Assembly (NCBI RefSeq): GCF_001013905.1
Contig: NZ_LN831790.1
Coordinates: 1-64,000, forward strand
Direction: 5' to 3'
DNA from: Streptomyces leeuwenhoekii
Lineage (GTDB): Bacteria > Actinomycetota > Actinomycetes > Streptomycetales > Streptomycetaceae
Length of the DNA: 64,000 bases
The position numbers and the translations under genes were made by a program. Below the pieces are notes generated by a model. The model ran no database searches and was not told the origin of the DNA. It was given only the letters and a program-made list of their open reading frames with translations. Positions 18,796 through 26,785 of this stretch are shown one piece after another (the first letter of the stretch is position 1; each line of letters opens with the position of its first letter).

Positions 18796-20733
18796 ATGGC
18801 CGTCAACCTGCGCATTGTGTCCCTGACCGTAACGACCGCCGAAGCGGAACAGACCTACCGCTTCGACCGACCGGCCACGGTCATCACGGGTCCCATCGGC
18901 ACCGGCAAGTCCAGCCTGCTGATGCTCTTCAAGCATGCCCTGGGTGGCAGCGCCATGCTCACCCCAGCGGTCCGGGAGAACGTGCTGTCGGTCCAGGCCG
19001 AGGTCGTGGCCGGCGATGAACGCATGGTTCTCAGGCGGGCCATCGAGGGAGACGCCGCCGAGACCGTCGACCTCCTGGACCCCCACTCCCTGGCGCTGGA
19101 ACGCACGCTCCCCCTGCGGGCCGGCGACGGCCTCACGACGCTCTCCGATCACCTGCTTGACGCGCTCGGCTTCCCGCGGGAACAGATCGCTGCGCGCAGG
19201 GAGGGTTCAGCCCGGCCACAGAACCTCACCTTCAACGACCTGTACGCCTACGTGTACCTCCAGGCGCGCGAGATCGACCGCCAGGTCGTCGGTCACCTGG
19301 ACAGTTGGTTCGAGACCAAGCGCAGAGAACTCTTCCGCCTGATGTTCGGGCTCACCGACAGCGCGCTCATGGAGCTCAAGCGCACCACGAGCCAGCTGTT
19401 GGACAAGCTGAAGGCCAGAACTGCCGAACACAAAAACGTCAGCGCCTTCCTGGCGGCCTCCGACCCCCGCAGCGATGACGAACTACGGGCCGAACTCAAA
19501 CAGCTGCGCGACACCCTGGGCCGGGCCGAGGCCGGACTGAGGAGCCTGCGCACCGAACTCGAGGAACAGACCGCCGCTGACACCGCGCTGCGCCAGGAGC
19601 TCCAGAACGCCATCCGCTCCGCACGGCAGGCAGAAGAAGAAGTGGCGGCAGCCGCCGACCTTGTGGAGGCCCGGCACGCCGTCGTCGCCCAGGTCCACCT
19701 CGATCTGTCCCGCCTCGCCCGCTCGGCCACGGCCATCGACCAGCTCTCCCCATTCGAATTCGTCGTCTGCCCACGGTGCATGCAGTCCCTAGCAGCCCGG
19801 TCCGTCGAGGACGACCACTGCCTCGTCTGCCTCCAGCCCGACCCCGTCGAGGCCGACATCGACCCGGCAGCCATCGAAGAGACCCGCACAACGCTGCAAC
19901 AGCAGCTCGAGGACGCACAACGCATCCAGCAGTCCGACGAGGCGCACCTGCAAGCCGCCCAGGAGCGCTCGCAGCAGCTCAGCTTCGTTGTCTCCAGCCT
20001 GCGCCGGCAGCTCGATGCCCAGACCCGTGATGCCGTCGCCCCCCGCTTCGACGCCATCGCCGAGGCCAGCTCCCATGTCGCCGCACTAAAGGCAACCATC
20101 GACGCCATCACCCAGCTACGTGAGTCCTGGGCCCGGGTGCGCACCATCGAGGCGGACATCCGCGCGATCAAAGCCGAACGCGCCCGGGTCAACAAGGCCA
20201 TCAAGGAAAAGTCCGAGCAGCTCAAGGCCAGCCAGACACTGGTCGGCGACCTCAGCACCGAGTTCGGCCAACTCCTCACCGGCTGGAACCTGCCCTGGGT
20301 CGACACCGCTGTAATCGACCGCGACACCTACCTACCCGTGATCAACGGCCAGCCCTTCGAGAGCCTGCAGGCTTCCGGCGGCGGCATCGCCACCTCCGTC
20401 AACCTCGCCTACAGCCTCTCTCTTCTCGCTTTCGGACTTGATCATCCCGAGGTCCTGGTGCCATCGCTTCTCGTGATCGACTCACCCCGCAAAGCCTTCG
20501 GTAACAACGACTCCGACCGGCAGCGCGCGGCCGAGATCTACAGCCGTTTCAGGACCATGGCCGACGCGTACGGCGAACGCCTGCAGGTGATCATCGCCGA
20601 CAACGACCCCCCACCCATCACCAGCGAATCCTTCGGCAAGGTGGAGTTCGACTACGACAACCCCATGGTGCCCGGCGTCGACCACCCCGGCCCCGACCAC
20701 GCCGGCCGCCTCGAGAACGAAGCGGACGGCTGA
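18796..20733 (+). CDS. ABC-3C-like SMC/Rad50-type ATPase, operon 2
   Basis: A 645-residue ATPase. Walker A GPIGTGKS sits at residues 32-39, the same position as in operon 1. A coiled-coil stretch from about 195 to 300 leads to CPRC (Cys325, Cys328) and CLVC (Cys342, Cys345), giving a complete four-cysteine zinc site rather than the single CxxC of operon 1, followed by another coiled coil. The C-terminal SLLVIDSPRKAFG segment with Asp562 provides Walker B and D-loop, with ASGGG upstream as signature-like motif. The start is one base after the middle-component stop. The family belongs to SMC-like conflict systems; DNA or nucleoprotein sensing is inferred. Confidence 0.82.
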   Translation: MAVNLRIVSLTVTTAEAEQTYRFDRPATVITGPIGTGKSSLLMLFKHALGGSAMLTPAVRENVLSVQAEVVAGDERMVLRRAIEGDAAETVDLLDPHSLALERTLPLRAGDGLTTLSDHLLDALGFPREQIAARREGSARPQNLTFNDLYAYVYLQAREIDRQVVGHLDSWFETKRRELFRLMFGLTDSALMELKRTTSQLLDKLKARTAEHKNVSAFLAASDPRSDDELRAELKQLRDTLGRAEAGLRSLRTELEEQTAADTALRQELQNAIRSARQAEEEVAAAADLVEARHAVVAQVHLDLSRLARSATAIDQLSPFEFVVCPRCMQSLAARSVEDDHCLVCLQPDPVEADIDPAAIEETRTTLQQQLEDAQRIQQSDEAHLQAAQERSQQLSFVVSSLRRQLDAQTRDAVAPRFDAIAEASSHVAALKATIDAITQLRESWARVRTIEADIRAIKAERARVNKAIKEKSEQLKASQTLVGDLSTEFGQLLTGWNLPWVDTAVIDRDTYLPVINGQPFESLQASGGGIATSVNLAYSLSLLAFGLDHPEVLVPSLLVIDSPRKAFGNNDSDRQRAAEIYSRFRTMADAYGERLQVIIADNDPPPITSESFGKVEFDYDNPMVPGVDHPGPDHAGRLENEADG

Positions 20734-20778
20734 CGGTTCCGGTGGCGTGCCGGCCGGTGGCCGTGCCGCGTGCCGGGT

Positions 20779-21861
20779 TCACTGCTCGCAGCTCTTGCCG
20801 CGGGGGACGGGCCCGGTGCCCTGGTCGACCTGGAGTCTGACGTGGATGTCGGGGAACTTGGTTTCCACGGAGGGGATTTCTTTAGTCCATGCTCGCACGG
20901 GAGTGATCCGTGTCCAGGAGGGGCCGGGAGTCTCCGGGATGACGAGGGCCTCGCCCATCGCCAGGCTGACCTCCGGGCATGACGTCGACGGCGTGATGAC
21001 CAACACCTGGACGTCTCCCACGGTTGAGGCGCCGGGCACGGTGATGGAGACCCTGCCGTCAGGAGTCGACCACGATTCCCCCGCCGACGCGACGAGCTCC
21101 GCTCGGTGCGTGCCCGCTCTGAAGGCCTCCGAAATCGCCTCCTCCGGGGCAGCACTCGATGCGCCGGCGGTCGGTGCTCTTCCCGCAGGGCTGGAGCCAG
21201 GGCCGGGTGTGGCGGGGGTGTTGTCGGAGGCCGTGCTGCTCGGCGTGCGGCCGGTGGGGGTTTCGTCTTCCCCGTCCCAGAGGGGAAGGGTCAGCCAGGT
21301 TGCCAGGGCCAGGCCCACGGCGGCGGCCGTACCCGCTCTCCCCACCAGGAGCGGCTTCCTGCGGGGCGGCCTGTCCGGCTGGGGCGTGGCGGGTGGTGCC
21401 GTCTTCGGCGCGGTATCGGGGTCGATAGTGTCCTGGCCGGGGCCGGACAGTGGGTCGGCGGCTACTACCCGCCCGGGCGCCGCGGGTGGGGGTGGGGCGG
21501 CGGTGGTACGGGCGGCGTCGGCTCGTTTCCACCGGTTCAGGCATTCCTGGACGGCGTCCGTCCCGCCCAGGGCACGGGCGATGGGTTCGACCGTCGTCCA
21601 GCGCGGCAGACGTTTGCCGTTGAGGGTCTCGGAGATCGTGCTCACCACGATGCTCGCGTGGGGGTCCGCAGCGCGGATACGGCGCACGATCTCGGTATAG
21701 CTGGGCTTCTTCGCCTCCCGGTGCAGCGCGCGCATCCACGCGGCGAACTCCTCCACCGCATCCTCATCCGCCCCCACCCCGCCCCCTCTCTTTGCATCGC
21801 GTCTGTGACCTCGGCCTTCGTGGCCTGGGTATTCGCTGTCGTTCGCTGTCGTTCGGGACAC
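20779..21861 (-). CDS. membrane-anchored helix-turn-helix protein
   Basis: A protein of up to 360 residues. The N-terminal region has an XRE-like fold: FAAWMRALHREAKKPSYTEI, then VVSTISETLNGKRLPRW and IARALGG. A proline-rich linker is followed by one transmembrane helix around residues 175-195 (AVGLALATWLTLPLW) and an extracytoplasmic domain ending with KSCEQ. Such HTH-TM proteins are common in Streptomyces, and the outer domain may sense an external signal. It is convergent with the ABC-3C ATPase gene. The start is uncertain: residues 1-30 are low complexity and a later start near the first helix is possible. Confidence 0.7.
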   Translation of the reverse strand: MSRTTANDSEYPGHEGRGHRRDAKRGGGVGADEDAVEEFAAWMRALHREAKKPSYTEIVRRIRAADPHASIVVSTISETLNGKRLPRWTTVEPIARALGGTDAVQECLNRWKRADAARTTAAPPPPAAPGRVVAADPLSGPGQDTIDPDTAPKTAPPATPQPDRPPRRKPLLVGRAGTAAAVGLALATWLTLPLWDGEDETPTGRTPSSTASDNTPATPGPGSSPAGRAPTAGASSAAPEEAISEAFRAGTHRAELVASAGESWSTPDGRVSITVPGASTVGDVQVLVITPSTSCPEVSLAMGEALVIPETPGPSWTRITPVRAWTKEIPSVETKFPDIHVRLQVDQGTGPVPRGKSCEQ

Positions 21862-21929
21862 CCCACCGAACAGTCTCCAGGTGCCTCAATGAGTCACGAC
21901 CACTCAACCAGCTACCAGAAGGCACCACC

Positions 21930-22295
21930 GTGACCTTGCTGATTCTTCCCCTGGCCGCCCTCGCCCTGAGCATGATCGGCCCCCTGCTGACCACCGACGT
22001 CGCGGTCCTGGTCCACCTCTCCGAGCCCGAGGCCGCCGTCCTCAGCACCAACTTCGAGGACATACTGCGCGAGCAGCCTCCGCTCACCCTGGCCGCCATC
22101 GGCATGGTCATCGAGAGGTTCACCGACACCGACATCGCGGACGGACTGCGCCTGACTCAAGAGGCCGTTCGGATGCGCAAAAGCCGCTTCCGCAAGGCGC
22201 TGTACGACGCGGCCCGGAAGCGGCGCATTCGGATCCCCGAGCAACTCCACACCAAGGCCGGCGCCCGCCGCCGCGCCCAGCGAGGTGCGGCGTGA
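21930..22295 (+). CDS. small protein with N-terminal hydrophobic segment and HTH-like C-terminus
   Basis: A 121-residue protein from the GTG at 21930, preceded by AGAAGG. Residues 2-25 are hydrophobic (LILPLAALALSMIGPL). The C-terminal half has LTLAAIGMVIERFTDTDIAD followed by LTQEAVRMRKSRFRKALYDA, which resembles a sigma-4/LuxR-type recognition helix with a basic tail. It is divergent from the HTH-membrane gene and overlaps the following small gene by four bases (GTGA). I do not recognise a named family; a small regulator is a reasonable guess. Confidence 0.6.
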   Translation: MTLLILPLAALALSMIGPLLTTDVAVLVHLSEPEAAVLSTNFEDILREQPPLTLAAIGMVIERFTDTDIADGLRLTQEAVRMRKSRFRKALYDAARKRRIRIPEQLHTKAGARRRAQRGAA

Positions 22296-22501
22296 CAACT
22301 CACGTGCTCGTAATCCTCATGCTCGTGCTGGGCATGTGCATCCTGTTCTCCGCCTTCGCCGGCCTCATCGGGTTCGGTATCGCCCGCCTGATCAAGGCCC
22401 CGGTGGACAAGGCGATCGGCTGGGGCAGCATCGCGGCCCTCAGCTTCATGACGCTATGCATCGCGCTGTTGGACGGGGTCATCATGCCGCTGGTGACGTG
22501 A
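22292..22501 (+). CDS. small two-helix membrane protein
   Basis: A 69-residue protein starting with GTG within the stop of the preceding gene. It has two hydrophobic helices, about residues 4-32 and 43-66, separated by the basic turn RLIKAPVDKAIGW. It is translationally coupled to the upstream small regulator-like gene and presumably sits in the cytoplasmic membrane. No family is recognised. Confidence 0.6.
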   Translation: MTTHVLVILMLVLGMCILFSAFAGLIGFGIARLIKAPVDKAIGWGSIAALSFMTLCIALLDGVIMPLVT

Positions 22502-22888
22502 TCCGCTGGAGGCACGGCCCTCTCATCGATCGCAGCGCCCGCTGACCAGGCCGCACACGTAGGGCCCAGTCCTCCGACAGGAGCACCGGGCCCGGTGATC
22601 GTCGCGCGCCCGACAGGCATGTGGGACTGAGTCGGGTACGGCAGGACGGCTAATGTGTGCGCAGTCGCTTGAAAAACGTCCTGCCCAGGGCGTCCAACTC
22701 GTAGAGTCCTTGGCGGTTTCTTCCACCAAGATTCGCTCGATGTGGACGAACCCGCTGTTCCGCCAGTGCCGACCTTCTCGTACCGCATGACAACCGTGGA
22801 GGCAGCCAGCGCGCCGACCTGCCTTGGTCGGGCTCATGGTCGGGTGTCCTGCGTCGTGATCTGATCTGCGGCGCGCCTACTCGGTGGT
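22502..22888. other. intergenic stretch with a possible minus-strand relic
   Basis: No convincing intact gene is seen. On the minus strand, frames starting near 22788 read MRYEKVGTGGTAG and then shift into LYELDALGRTFFKRLRTH in another frame before stopping near 22650, which looks like the frameshifted remains of a short gene. Support is weak. Confidence 0.25.
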
Positions 22889-23155
22889 TTGGTCGAGATC
22901 GGGGAGCTCCGGCGGGAAGTGCCGTTCCAGGATCTCCGCCCAGCGGTGCAAGACGACGAAGCCGGTGGTGTCAGCCTGCGCCTGGACCAGCTCGGTCAGG
23001 GCATCGACGAACGGCTGCGCGCCCTTGTGGCCAGCATCCGCGCCGACGCCAAAGGCCGCTATGACAGCGCGGCCCCGGGGTGGCGGGCCAGAGTCGAGTG
23101 GACGCTGCTGTGGATTCAAAACACCGTCGGCCAGCTGACCGAGGGCAGGCCGTAG
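22889..23155 (+). CDS. small helical protein, paralogue of the gene at 48487
   Basis: An 88-residue protein whose second half (IRADAKGRYDSA, then VEWTLLWIQNT and QLTEG) is closely repeated in the protein encoded at 48487-48747, which shows that this strand and frame are real rather than the overlapping minus-strand frame. The N-terminal half is not similar between the two, so the start is uncertain. Both copies lie just upstream of STAS/HATPase partner-switching genes, suggesting they travel with that regulatory block. Function unknown. Confidence 0.55.
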   Translation: MVEIGELRREVPFQDLRPAVQDDEAGGVSLRLDQLGQGIDERLRALVASIRADAKGRYDSAAPGWRARVEWTLLWIQNTVGQLTEGRP

Positions 23156-23235
23156 AAGGTGGGACCGCGCCTGGGGAAGGGGATCTCCGGTGTGACGTGG
23201 ACAGTGCCGGAGCCGATGCTGAGCCCTCTCGGTGC

Positions 23236-23613
23236 TCAGCCCAGATCTGCTCCTTGGACATCGTCTCTGCGAGTCCTGTGGCGTGTGTCCAGTGCCTCGT
23301 GGACGGAAGGGGCCACGGTCAGGATGGTGATGGCCTGGGTGATGTCCAGCATGCGGCTGATGAGTGGGGGCGGTGCGGCCAGGGTGAGCGCGGCGCCGGC
23401 TGCCCGGCTTCGGTGCCTCACGCCCAGCAGCATGGCCAGTCCGGAGGAGTCGAAGTAGTCGATTGAGGACATGTCCAGCACGAGGTGGCGGCAGTCGCTC
23501 TCCTCCAGCAGCGCCAGCAGCTGCGGGCGCGGCTCGGTGACGGTGTCGAAGGCGACGGTGTCGGGCAGCCGGGCCACGGTCACGTCGTTGTGGCGCAATT
23601 GAACCGTCACCAT
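23236..23613 (-). CDS. STAS-domain anti-sigma factor antagonist
   Basis: A 125-residue STAS protein. The segment LVLDMSSIDYFDSSGLAMLL carries the conserved DSSG with the serine normally phosphorylated by an anti-sigma kinase. SpoIIAA/RsbV-type proteins bind an anti-sigma factor when unphosphorylated and release the sigma factor. The neighbouring gene at 23793 encodes a suitable HATPase kinase on the same strand, although a gap of 180 bases separates them. Its sequence is distinct from the other four STAS proteins in the window, so it is not a recent duplicate. Confidence 0.85.
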   Translation of the reverse strand: MVTVQLRHNDVTVARLPDTVAFDTVTEPRPQLLALLEESDCRHLVLDMSSIDYFDSSGLAMLLGVRHRSRAAGAALTLAAPPPLISRMLDITQAITILTVAPSVHEALDTRHRTRRDDVQGADLG

Positions 23614-23792
23614 GACGGACCGCCCCCCTCTTTGCCGAAGGTCACCTGCATGTCGCTGCCGCCCGGCCGGTGCGTAGGCAGGCTGAGATTGTCACCCGAT
23701 TTCCGGTTCCGTTTCCACTTCTCCCGGTCTTGTCTGGTGGCTTGCTCAGGGTGGTCTGGCATGGGCTCGTGGTGCTGGGTACCGGGGTGGGG

Positions 23793-24272
23793 TCAGGGGG
23801 TGGTGCGGCCGGCGATGTCTCCGCCGGGGTCGTCGGCGAGTGCGATCACGGCGGTGACGCGTTTGCCGACCGGTTCCCGGCGCACTTCGTAGGCCTGGCT
23901 GACGGCGAGGGTGATCTCCAGGCCGTGGCGGCCCACGCGCCTGGGGTCGGTGGCGGCGACGTCGGGCAGGACCGGGTCGCTGTCCCACACCGACACCCGT
24001 ACCGCGCCGTCGCTGATCCGCAGATCGAGCATGACGGGGCCGGGTGCGTACTTCACCGCGTTGGTGACCAGCTCGCTGACCACCAGCTGTGTCATGCCCA
24101 TCGCCCGCTCGGAGACCGGCAGCCCGTGCAGGGCCTGCACCTTGGTGAGGAAGCCGGCCGCCAGATGCCGGGCCGCCCCGATACAGGAAGGGTCACCGTC
24201 GTAGGCGGCAGACGCCGACAGCGAACGGTCGTCCCCGGTTTTCTGTCCCTCGTCCCCCGCGGCCTGCTCCAT
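23793..24272 (-). CDS. HATPase anti-sigma/serine kinase (RsbW/SpoIIAB-like)
   Basis: A 159-residue GHKL ATPase: N-box SELVTNAVKYA with Glu67 and Asn71, G1-box VWDSDP around 95-100 and G2-box GRHGLEI at 114-120. Such proteins phosphorylate STAS partners and sequester sigma factors. The ATG at 24272 is supported by the near-identical paralogue at 49976-50455, which has the same N-terminus. It is divergent from a STAS gene at 24472 with a 200-base shared promoter region containing TTGACAC. This pair is duplicated at 49976-51015, and its deletion derivative lies at 33361-33730. Confidence 0.88.
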   Translation of the reverse strand: MEQAAGDEGQKTGDDRSLSASAAYDGDPSCIGAARHLAAGFLTKVQALHGLPVSERAMGMTQLVVSELVTNAVKYAPGPVMLDLRISDGAVRVSVWDSDPVLPDVAATDPRRVGRHGLEITLAVSQAYEVRREPVGKRVTAVIALADDPGGDIAGRTTP

Positions 24273-24471
24273 ACGCCCGCCCCGCCTCACACGATCATCA
24301 CACGAACTTCGCGTCGTGTCCGCGAAGCATCGCACGGTCCCCTCCCGGCTGCCCCGCCCCAGGCGTTTTCCACCCGACCTGACACAGTTGACACCGCACG
24401 GCGGCATACGTTTGCGTGGACAACGGCCTCGCAGCAGCGAACGCCCCACCAAAGAACTGGACGGAGACGGT

Positions 24472-24828
24472 ATGAGCCAAGCCCAGCTGTCCGTCTCCCG
24501 GCACACCACCGCCGACGGCGTGCACGTCGTCACCCTGGCCGGGGACATCGACCACACCACAGCCGACATCCTCCGCCAAGCCCTGACCGCACCGGACGGC
24601 ACCGCCCCGCACACCGTCGCCGACTTCCGCGACGTCACCTTCATGGACTCCAGCGGCATCAACATCCTCGTCGCCGCCAACAACACCGCCTGCTCCCGCG
24701 GCGGATGGCTGCGCCTGGCCCACACCCCCACGCCGGTACTCGACCTGCTGCACATCGTCGGCCTCGACACCATCATCCCGCTCCACCCCACCCTCGACGA
24801 CGCCCTCACACCCCAAACCACCACCTGA
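24472..24828 (+). CDS. STAS-domain anti-sigma factor antagonist
   Basis: A 118-residue STAS protein from the ATG at 24472, which has ACGGAGACGG upstream; the longer open frame from 24316 runs through the divergent promoter region and is not preferred. DVTFMDSSGINIL contains the phosphorylatable serine (Asp59-Ser60-Ser61-Gly62). The protein is almost the same as that encoded at 50659 and is divergent from a cognate HATPase kinase, so the two genes form a kinase-substrate partner-switching pair. Its last 45 codons are duplicated in the relic at 33490-33627. Confidence 0.88.
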   Translation: MSQAQLSVSRHTTADGVHVVTLAGDIDHTTADILRQALTAPDGTAPHTVADFRDVTFMDSSGINILVAANNTACSRGGWLRLAHTPTPVLDLLHIVGLDTIIPLHPTLDDALTPQTTT

Positions 24829-24994
24829 CCCCCAACACTCCTGCCTAGCCTCCCCCTGCCGGACCTCGCCGCTGCATTGACGACCGGCGCGGGAGCGGCG
24901 GCCCGGGCGACGCGCAACCGGCTGAGCCGCGGCCGACCGGATCGCTGACGCGCTCGGCACCCCGAACCCGACCACGTACGGCGAGCGGGCGAAC

Positions 24995-25423
24995 GTGACG
25001 GCGTTCGTGGTGCGCCGGTTCGTCGACCGCGGCCTCCTGGTCGACCTGAGCGCGAACCCGGACGGGACGCTGCATCACCCCGATCAGGTCGCGGAGGTCT
25101 GCCGCCGGGAGGACCTGGCGGACCTGGTCGCCGCCGACACCCCGCTCGGACCCGAGCAGGCCGCCGCCCGCCTTCGGGTCCGCCGCGCCGACTTCGACCA
25201 CATGGTCCGGCTCGGCTGGGTCCGCTCCCCGCAGTCGATGGAGATCCGATTCGGCACCAGCCGGGCCGGAGCCGTCGACGTCGCGCTCTGCACCACGGCG
25301 TCCGTCGACGCGATCGTCCCCGACCACCCTGAAGTCGACTGGGAGCAGCTGCGCGCGGTGGAGAAAGGCCGGCGCTCACCGCTCGCTTCCCTGCGCCCGG
25401 CACCCGCGCCCACACCCGCCTGA
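24995..25423 (+). CDS. hypothetical protein, probably 5'-truncated
   Basis: A 142-residue frame from the GTG at 24995. Sequence immediately upstream continues in the same frame for about 25 sensible codons (IADALGTPNPTTYGERAN) up to a TGA, with no good start, which suggests that this is the 3' part of a longer gene cut off by recombination at the end of the STAS block. The protein has a helical RRADFDHMVRLGWV segment that may be a DNA-binding or excisionase-like element. No family is recognised. It is convergent with the Toprim gene 22 bases further on. Confidence 0.5.
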   Translation: MTAFVVRRFVDRGLLVDLSANPDGTLHHPDQVAEVCRREDLADLVAADTPLGPEQAAARLRVRRADFDHMVRLGWVRSPQSMEIRFGTSRAGAVDVALCTTASVDAIVPDHPEVDWEQLRAVEKGRRSPLASLRPAPAPTPA

Positions 25424-25445
25424 GCTTGCGGGAACCCGTCCAGCG

Positions 25446-26306
25446 CTACGCCGGTGCTCCCCCGCCCGCCGCGTCCCAGCCGCCCAGGAAGGCGGCCAGG
25501 GCGCGGCGTTGCTCTTCCTCGCGGGCGATCTGCCGGGCGAGGACGTCGCGGTCGATGTACGGGTCGACGGCGGCGAGGACCATGCGCCGGAGTTCGGCCG
25601 GCTCCAGCGCCTCCACCTCCCACTGCACGGGACGGCGGGGGTCGAAGCCGTAGCGGCGGGCGAAGGTCGGCCACCTCGGATCGCCGCGCTTGCCCTCGGT
25701 CGCGGGCAGCTCGTAGGCGCGTACCTGCTCGTAGGTCAGCAGCACCCGCTCGGTGTGGCTCCAACAGCCCGTGCGCGCGACCCAGTCCCGCTCGATGTCC
25801 TCGCCCGAGCAGTCGAAATCGCCGACCACGAACAGAACCCCGTCGCGCGGATCGGCTGTGACCCGGTCGTGGACGACGTCGGCATACGACTGGGAGCCGA
25901 AGCCGCGGACCACCAGCACGGGGATACCCGCGTCGGCGAGCCAGCCGGTCAGCTGCTGGCGCAGGGTGTCCTTCTCCACCGCGACGTACAGGGCGTGCTC
26001 CTGGCCCTCGGTGCGGTCGAGGCGGAACCAGCTGGGCATCTCCGCTACGAACGCGTCCGCGCCCGTCCAGGCGGGCGGGACGTGGACCTCGCGGACGGTG
26101 TCGATCAGGTCGGGGAACCGGCCCTCCCTGCGGGCCTTGGCCAGCTGTGCGGACAGGCGGCGGTACATCGGCGCCGTGTGCGGCAGCGCGCCCTCGGAGA
26201 CCAAGCGGTACATCACCTGGCGCAGCGTGACGCCGCCCTCGTAGCTCTCCACGATCTCCCGGGCCCGGCCCACCACGGCCGGCCACCGGATCCGCTCCGA
26301 CGCCAT
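25446..26306 (-). CDS. compact Spo11/TopoVI-A-like protein with Toprim domain
   Basis: About 286 residues from ATG 26306; an ATG at 26324 adds six. The N-terminal part has GGVTLRQVMYRLV with Tyr33 in the position of the catalytic tyrosine of the winged-helix 5Y-CAP domain of Spo11/TopoVI-A. A Toprim domain follows with Glu111 (VAVEKDTL) and Asp163/Asp165 in VVGDFDCSGED, the metal-binding acidic set. This layout resembles the small TopoVI-A relatives (Topo mini-A) known from mobile elements. No B-subunit gene is adjacent. The expected activity is DNA cleavage by tyrosyl transfer, inferred from motifs. Codons upstream of 26324 look non-coding. Confidence 0.65.
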   Translation of the reverse strand: MASERIRWPAVVGRAREIVESYEGGVTLRQVMYRLVSEGALPHTAPMYRRLSAQLAKARREGRFPDLIDTVREVHVPPAWTGADAFVAEMPSWFRLDRTEGQEHALYVAVEKDTLRQQLTGWLADAGIPVLVVRGFGSQSYADVVHDRVTADPRDGVLFVVGDFDCSGEDIERDWVARTGCWSHTERVLLTYEQVRAYELPATEGKRGDPRWPTFARRYGFDPRRPVQWEVEALEPAELRRMVLAAVDPYIDRDVLARQIAREEEQRRALAAFLGGWDAAGGGAPA

Positions 26307-26389
26307 ACCGGTACATGTACCCATCGCCGCCGCCGTAGCGGAACCGGGGCCGGGACAGCGCCTCCGGGCGGGGCGTGCCCGGCGGCGTC

Positions 26390-26647
26390 CTACTCCGGGC
26401 CGGGGTCGCGCAGCGGATTGCGGTGACCGCAGTCCCAGCACTTCACGGTCTCCGGGAGCCTCTCGTACCGCGTGCCGGGGACGCCGAAGGAGCCGTCGAT
26501 GCGGAATCCACCGCAGCCCTGGCACGGGGTGGCGTGGAAGGGCTTGTCACAGCGGAGGCAGGTGCCTTCCGCGCTGGTCTGGTCGAGGCGGGTAACTCGG
26601 GTGTCCGCGCTGCCACATCGCACACAGAACGCTTCCTGGGTCTTCAT
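26390..26647 (-). CDS. small zinc-ribbon protein
   Basis: An 85-residue protein with four Cys pairs: CVRC (8-11), CLRC (30-33), CQGC (42-45) and CWDC (70-73), spaced like two zinc ribbons. The ending HRNPLRDPGPE is hydrophilic. It lies between the Toprim gene and the replication-relaxation gene on the same strand. Such small multi-CxxC proteins are frequent on actinobacterial plasmids, and nucleic-acid binding is the usual guess. Nothing in the sequence defines a specific function. Confidence 0.65.
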   Translation of the reverse strand: MKTQEAFCVRCGSADTRVTRLDQTSAEGTCLRCDKPFHATPCQGCGGFRIDGSFGVPGTRYERLPETVKCWDCGHRNPLRDPGPE

Positions 26648-26785
26648 GGTTCCGGTGTACAGCAGATTCGCGGCATCGTTCCTCCCGCTCCGATCCGAGG
26701 TGCCGGCGGGCGCGGAGCACGCGGCCCGGGGGCGCGGGCCGGGCCCCGGAGGACGCTGATCCCCCGGGTGCCCGTGGCGTGCCGG

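Noticed and set aside
22877..23119. Minus-strand 80-residue frame
   Set aside because: The plus strand in the same place is conserved with the gene at 48487, so the minus-strand frame is the shadow.
23793..25415. A single 540-residue minus-strand protein
   Set aside because: Only the last 159 residues are conserved with the second HATPase; the upstream part crosses a promoter region and an opposing STAS gene.
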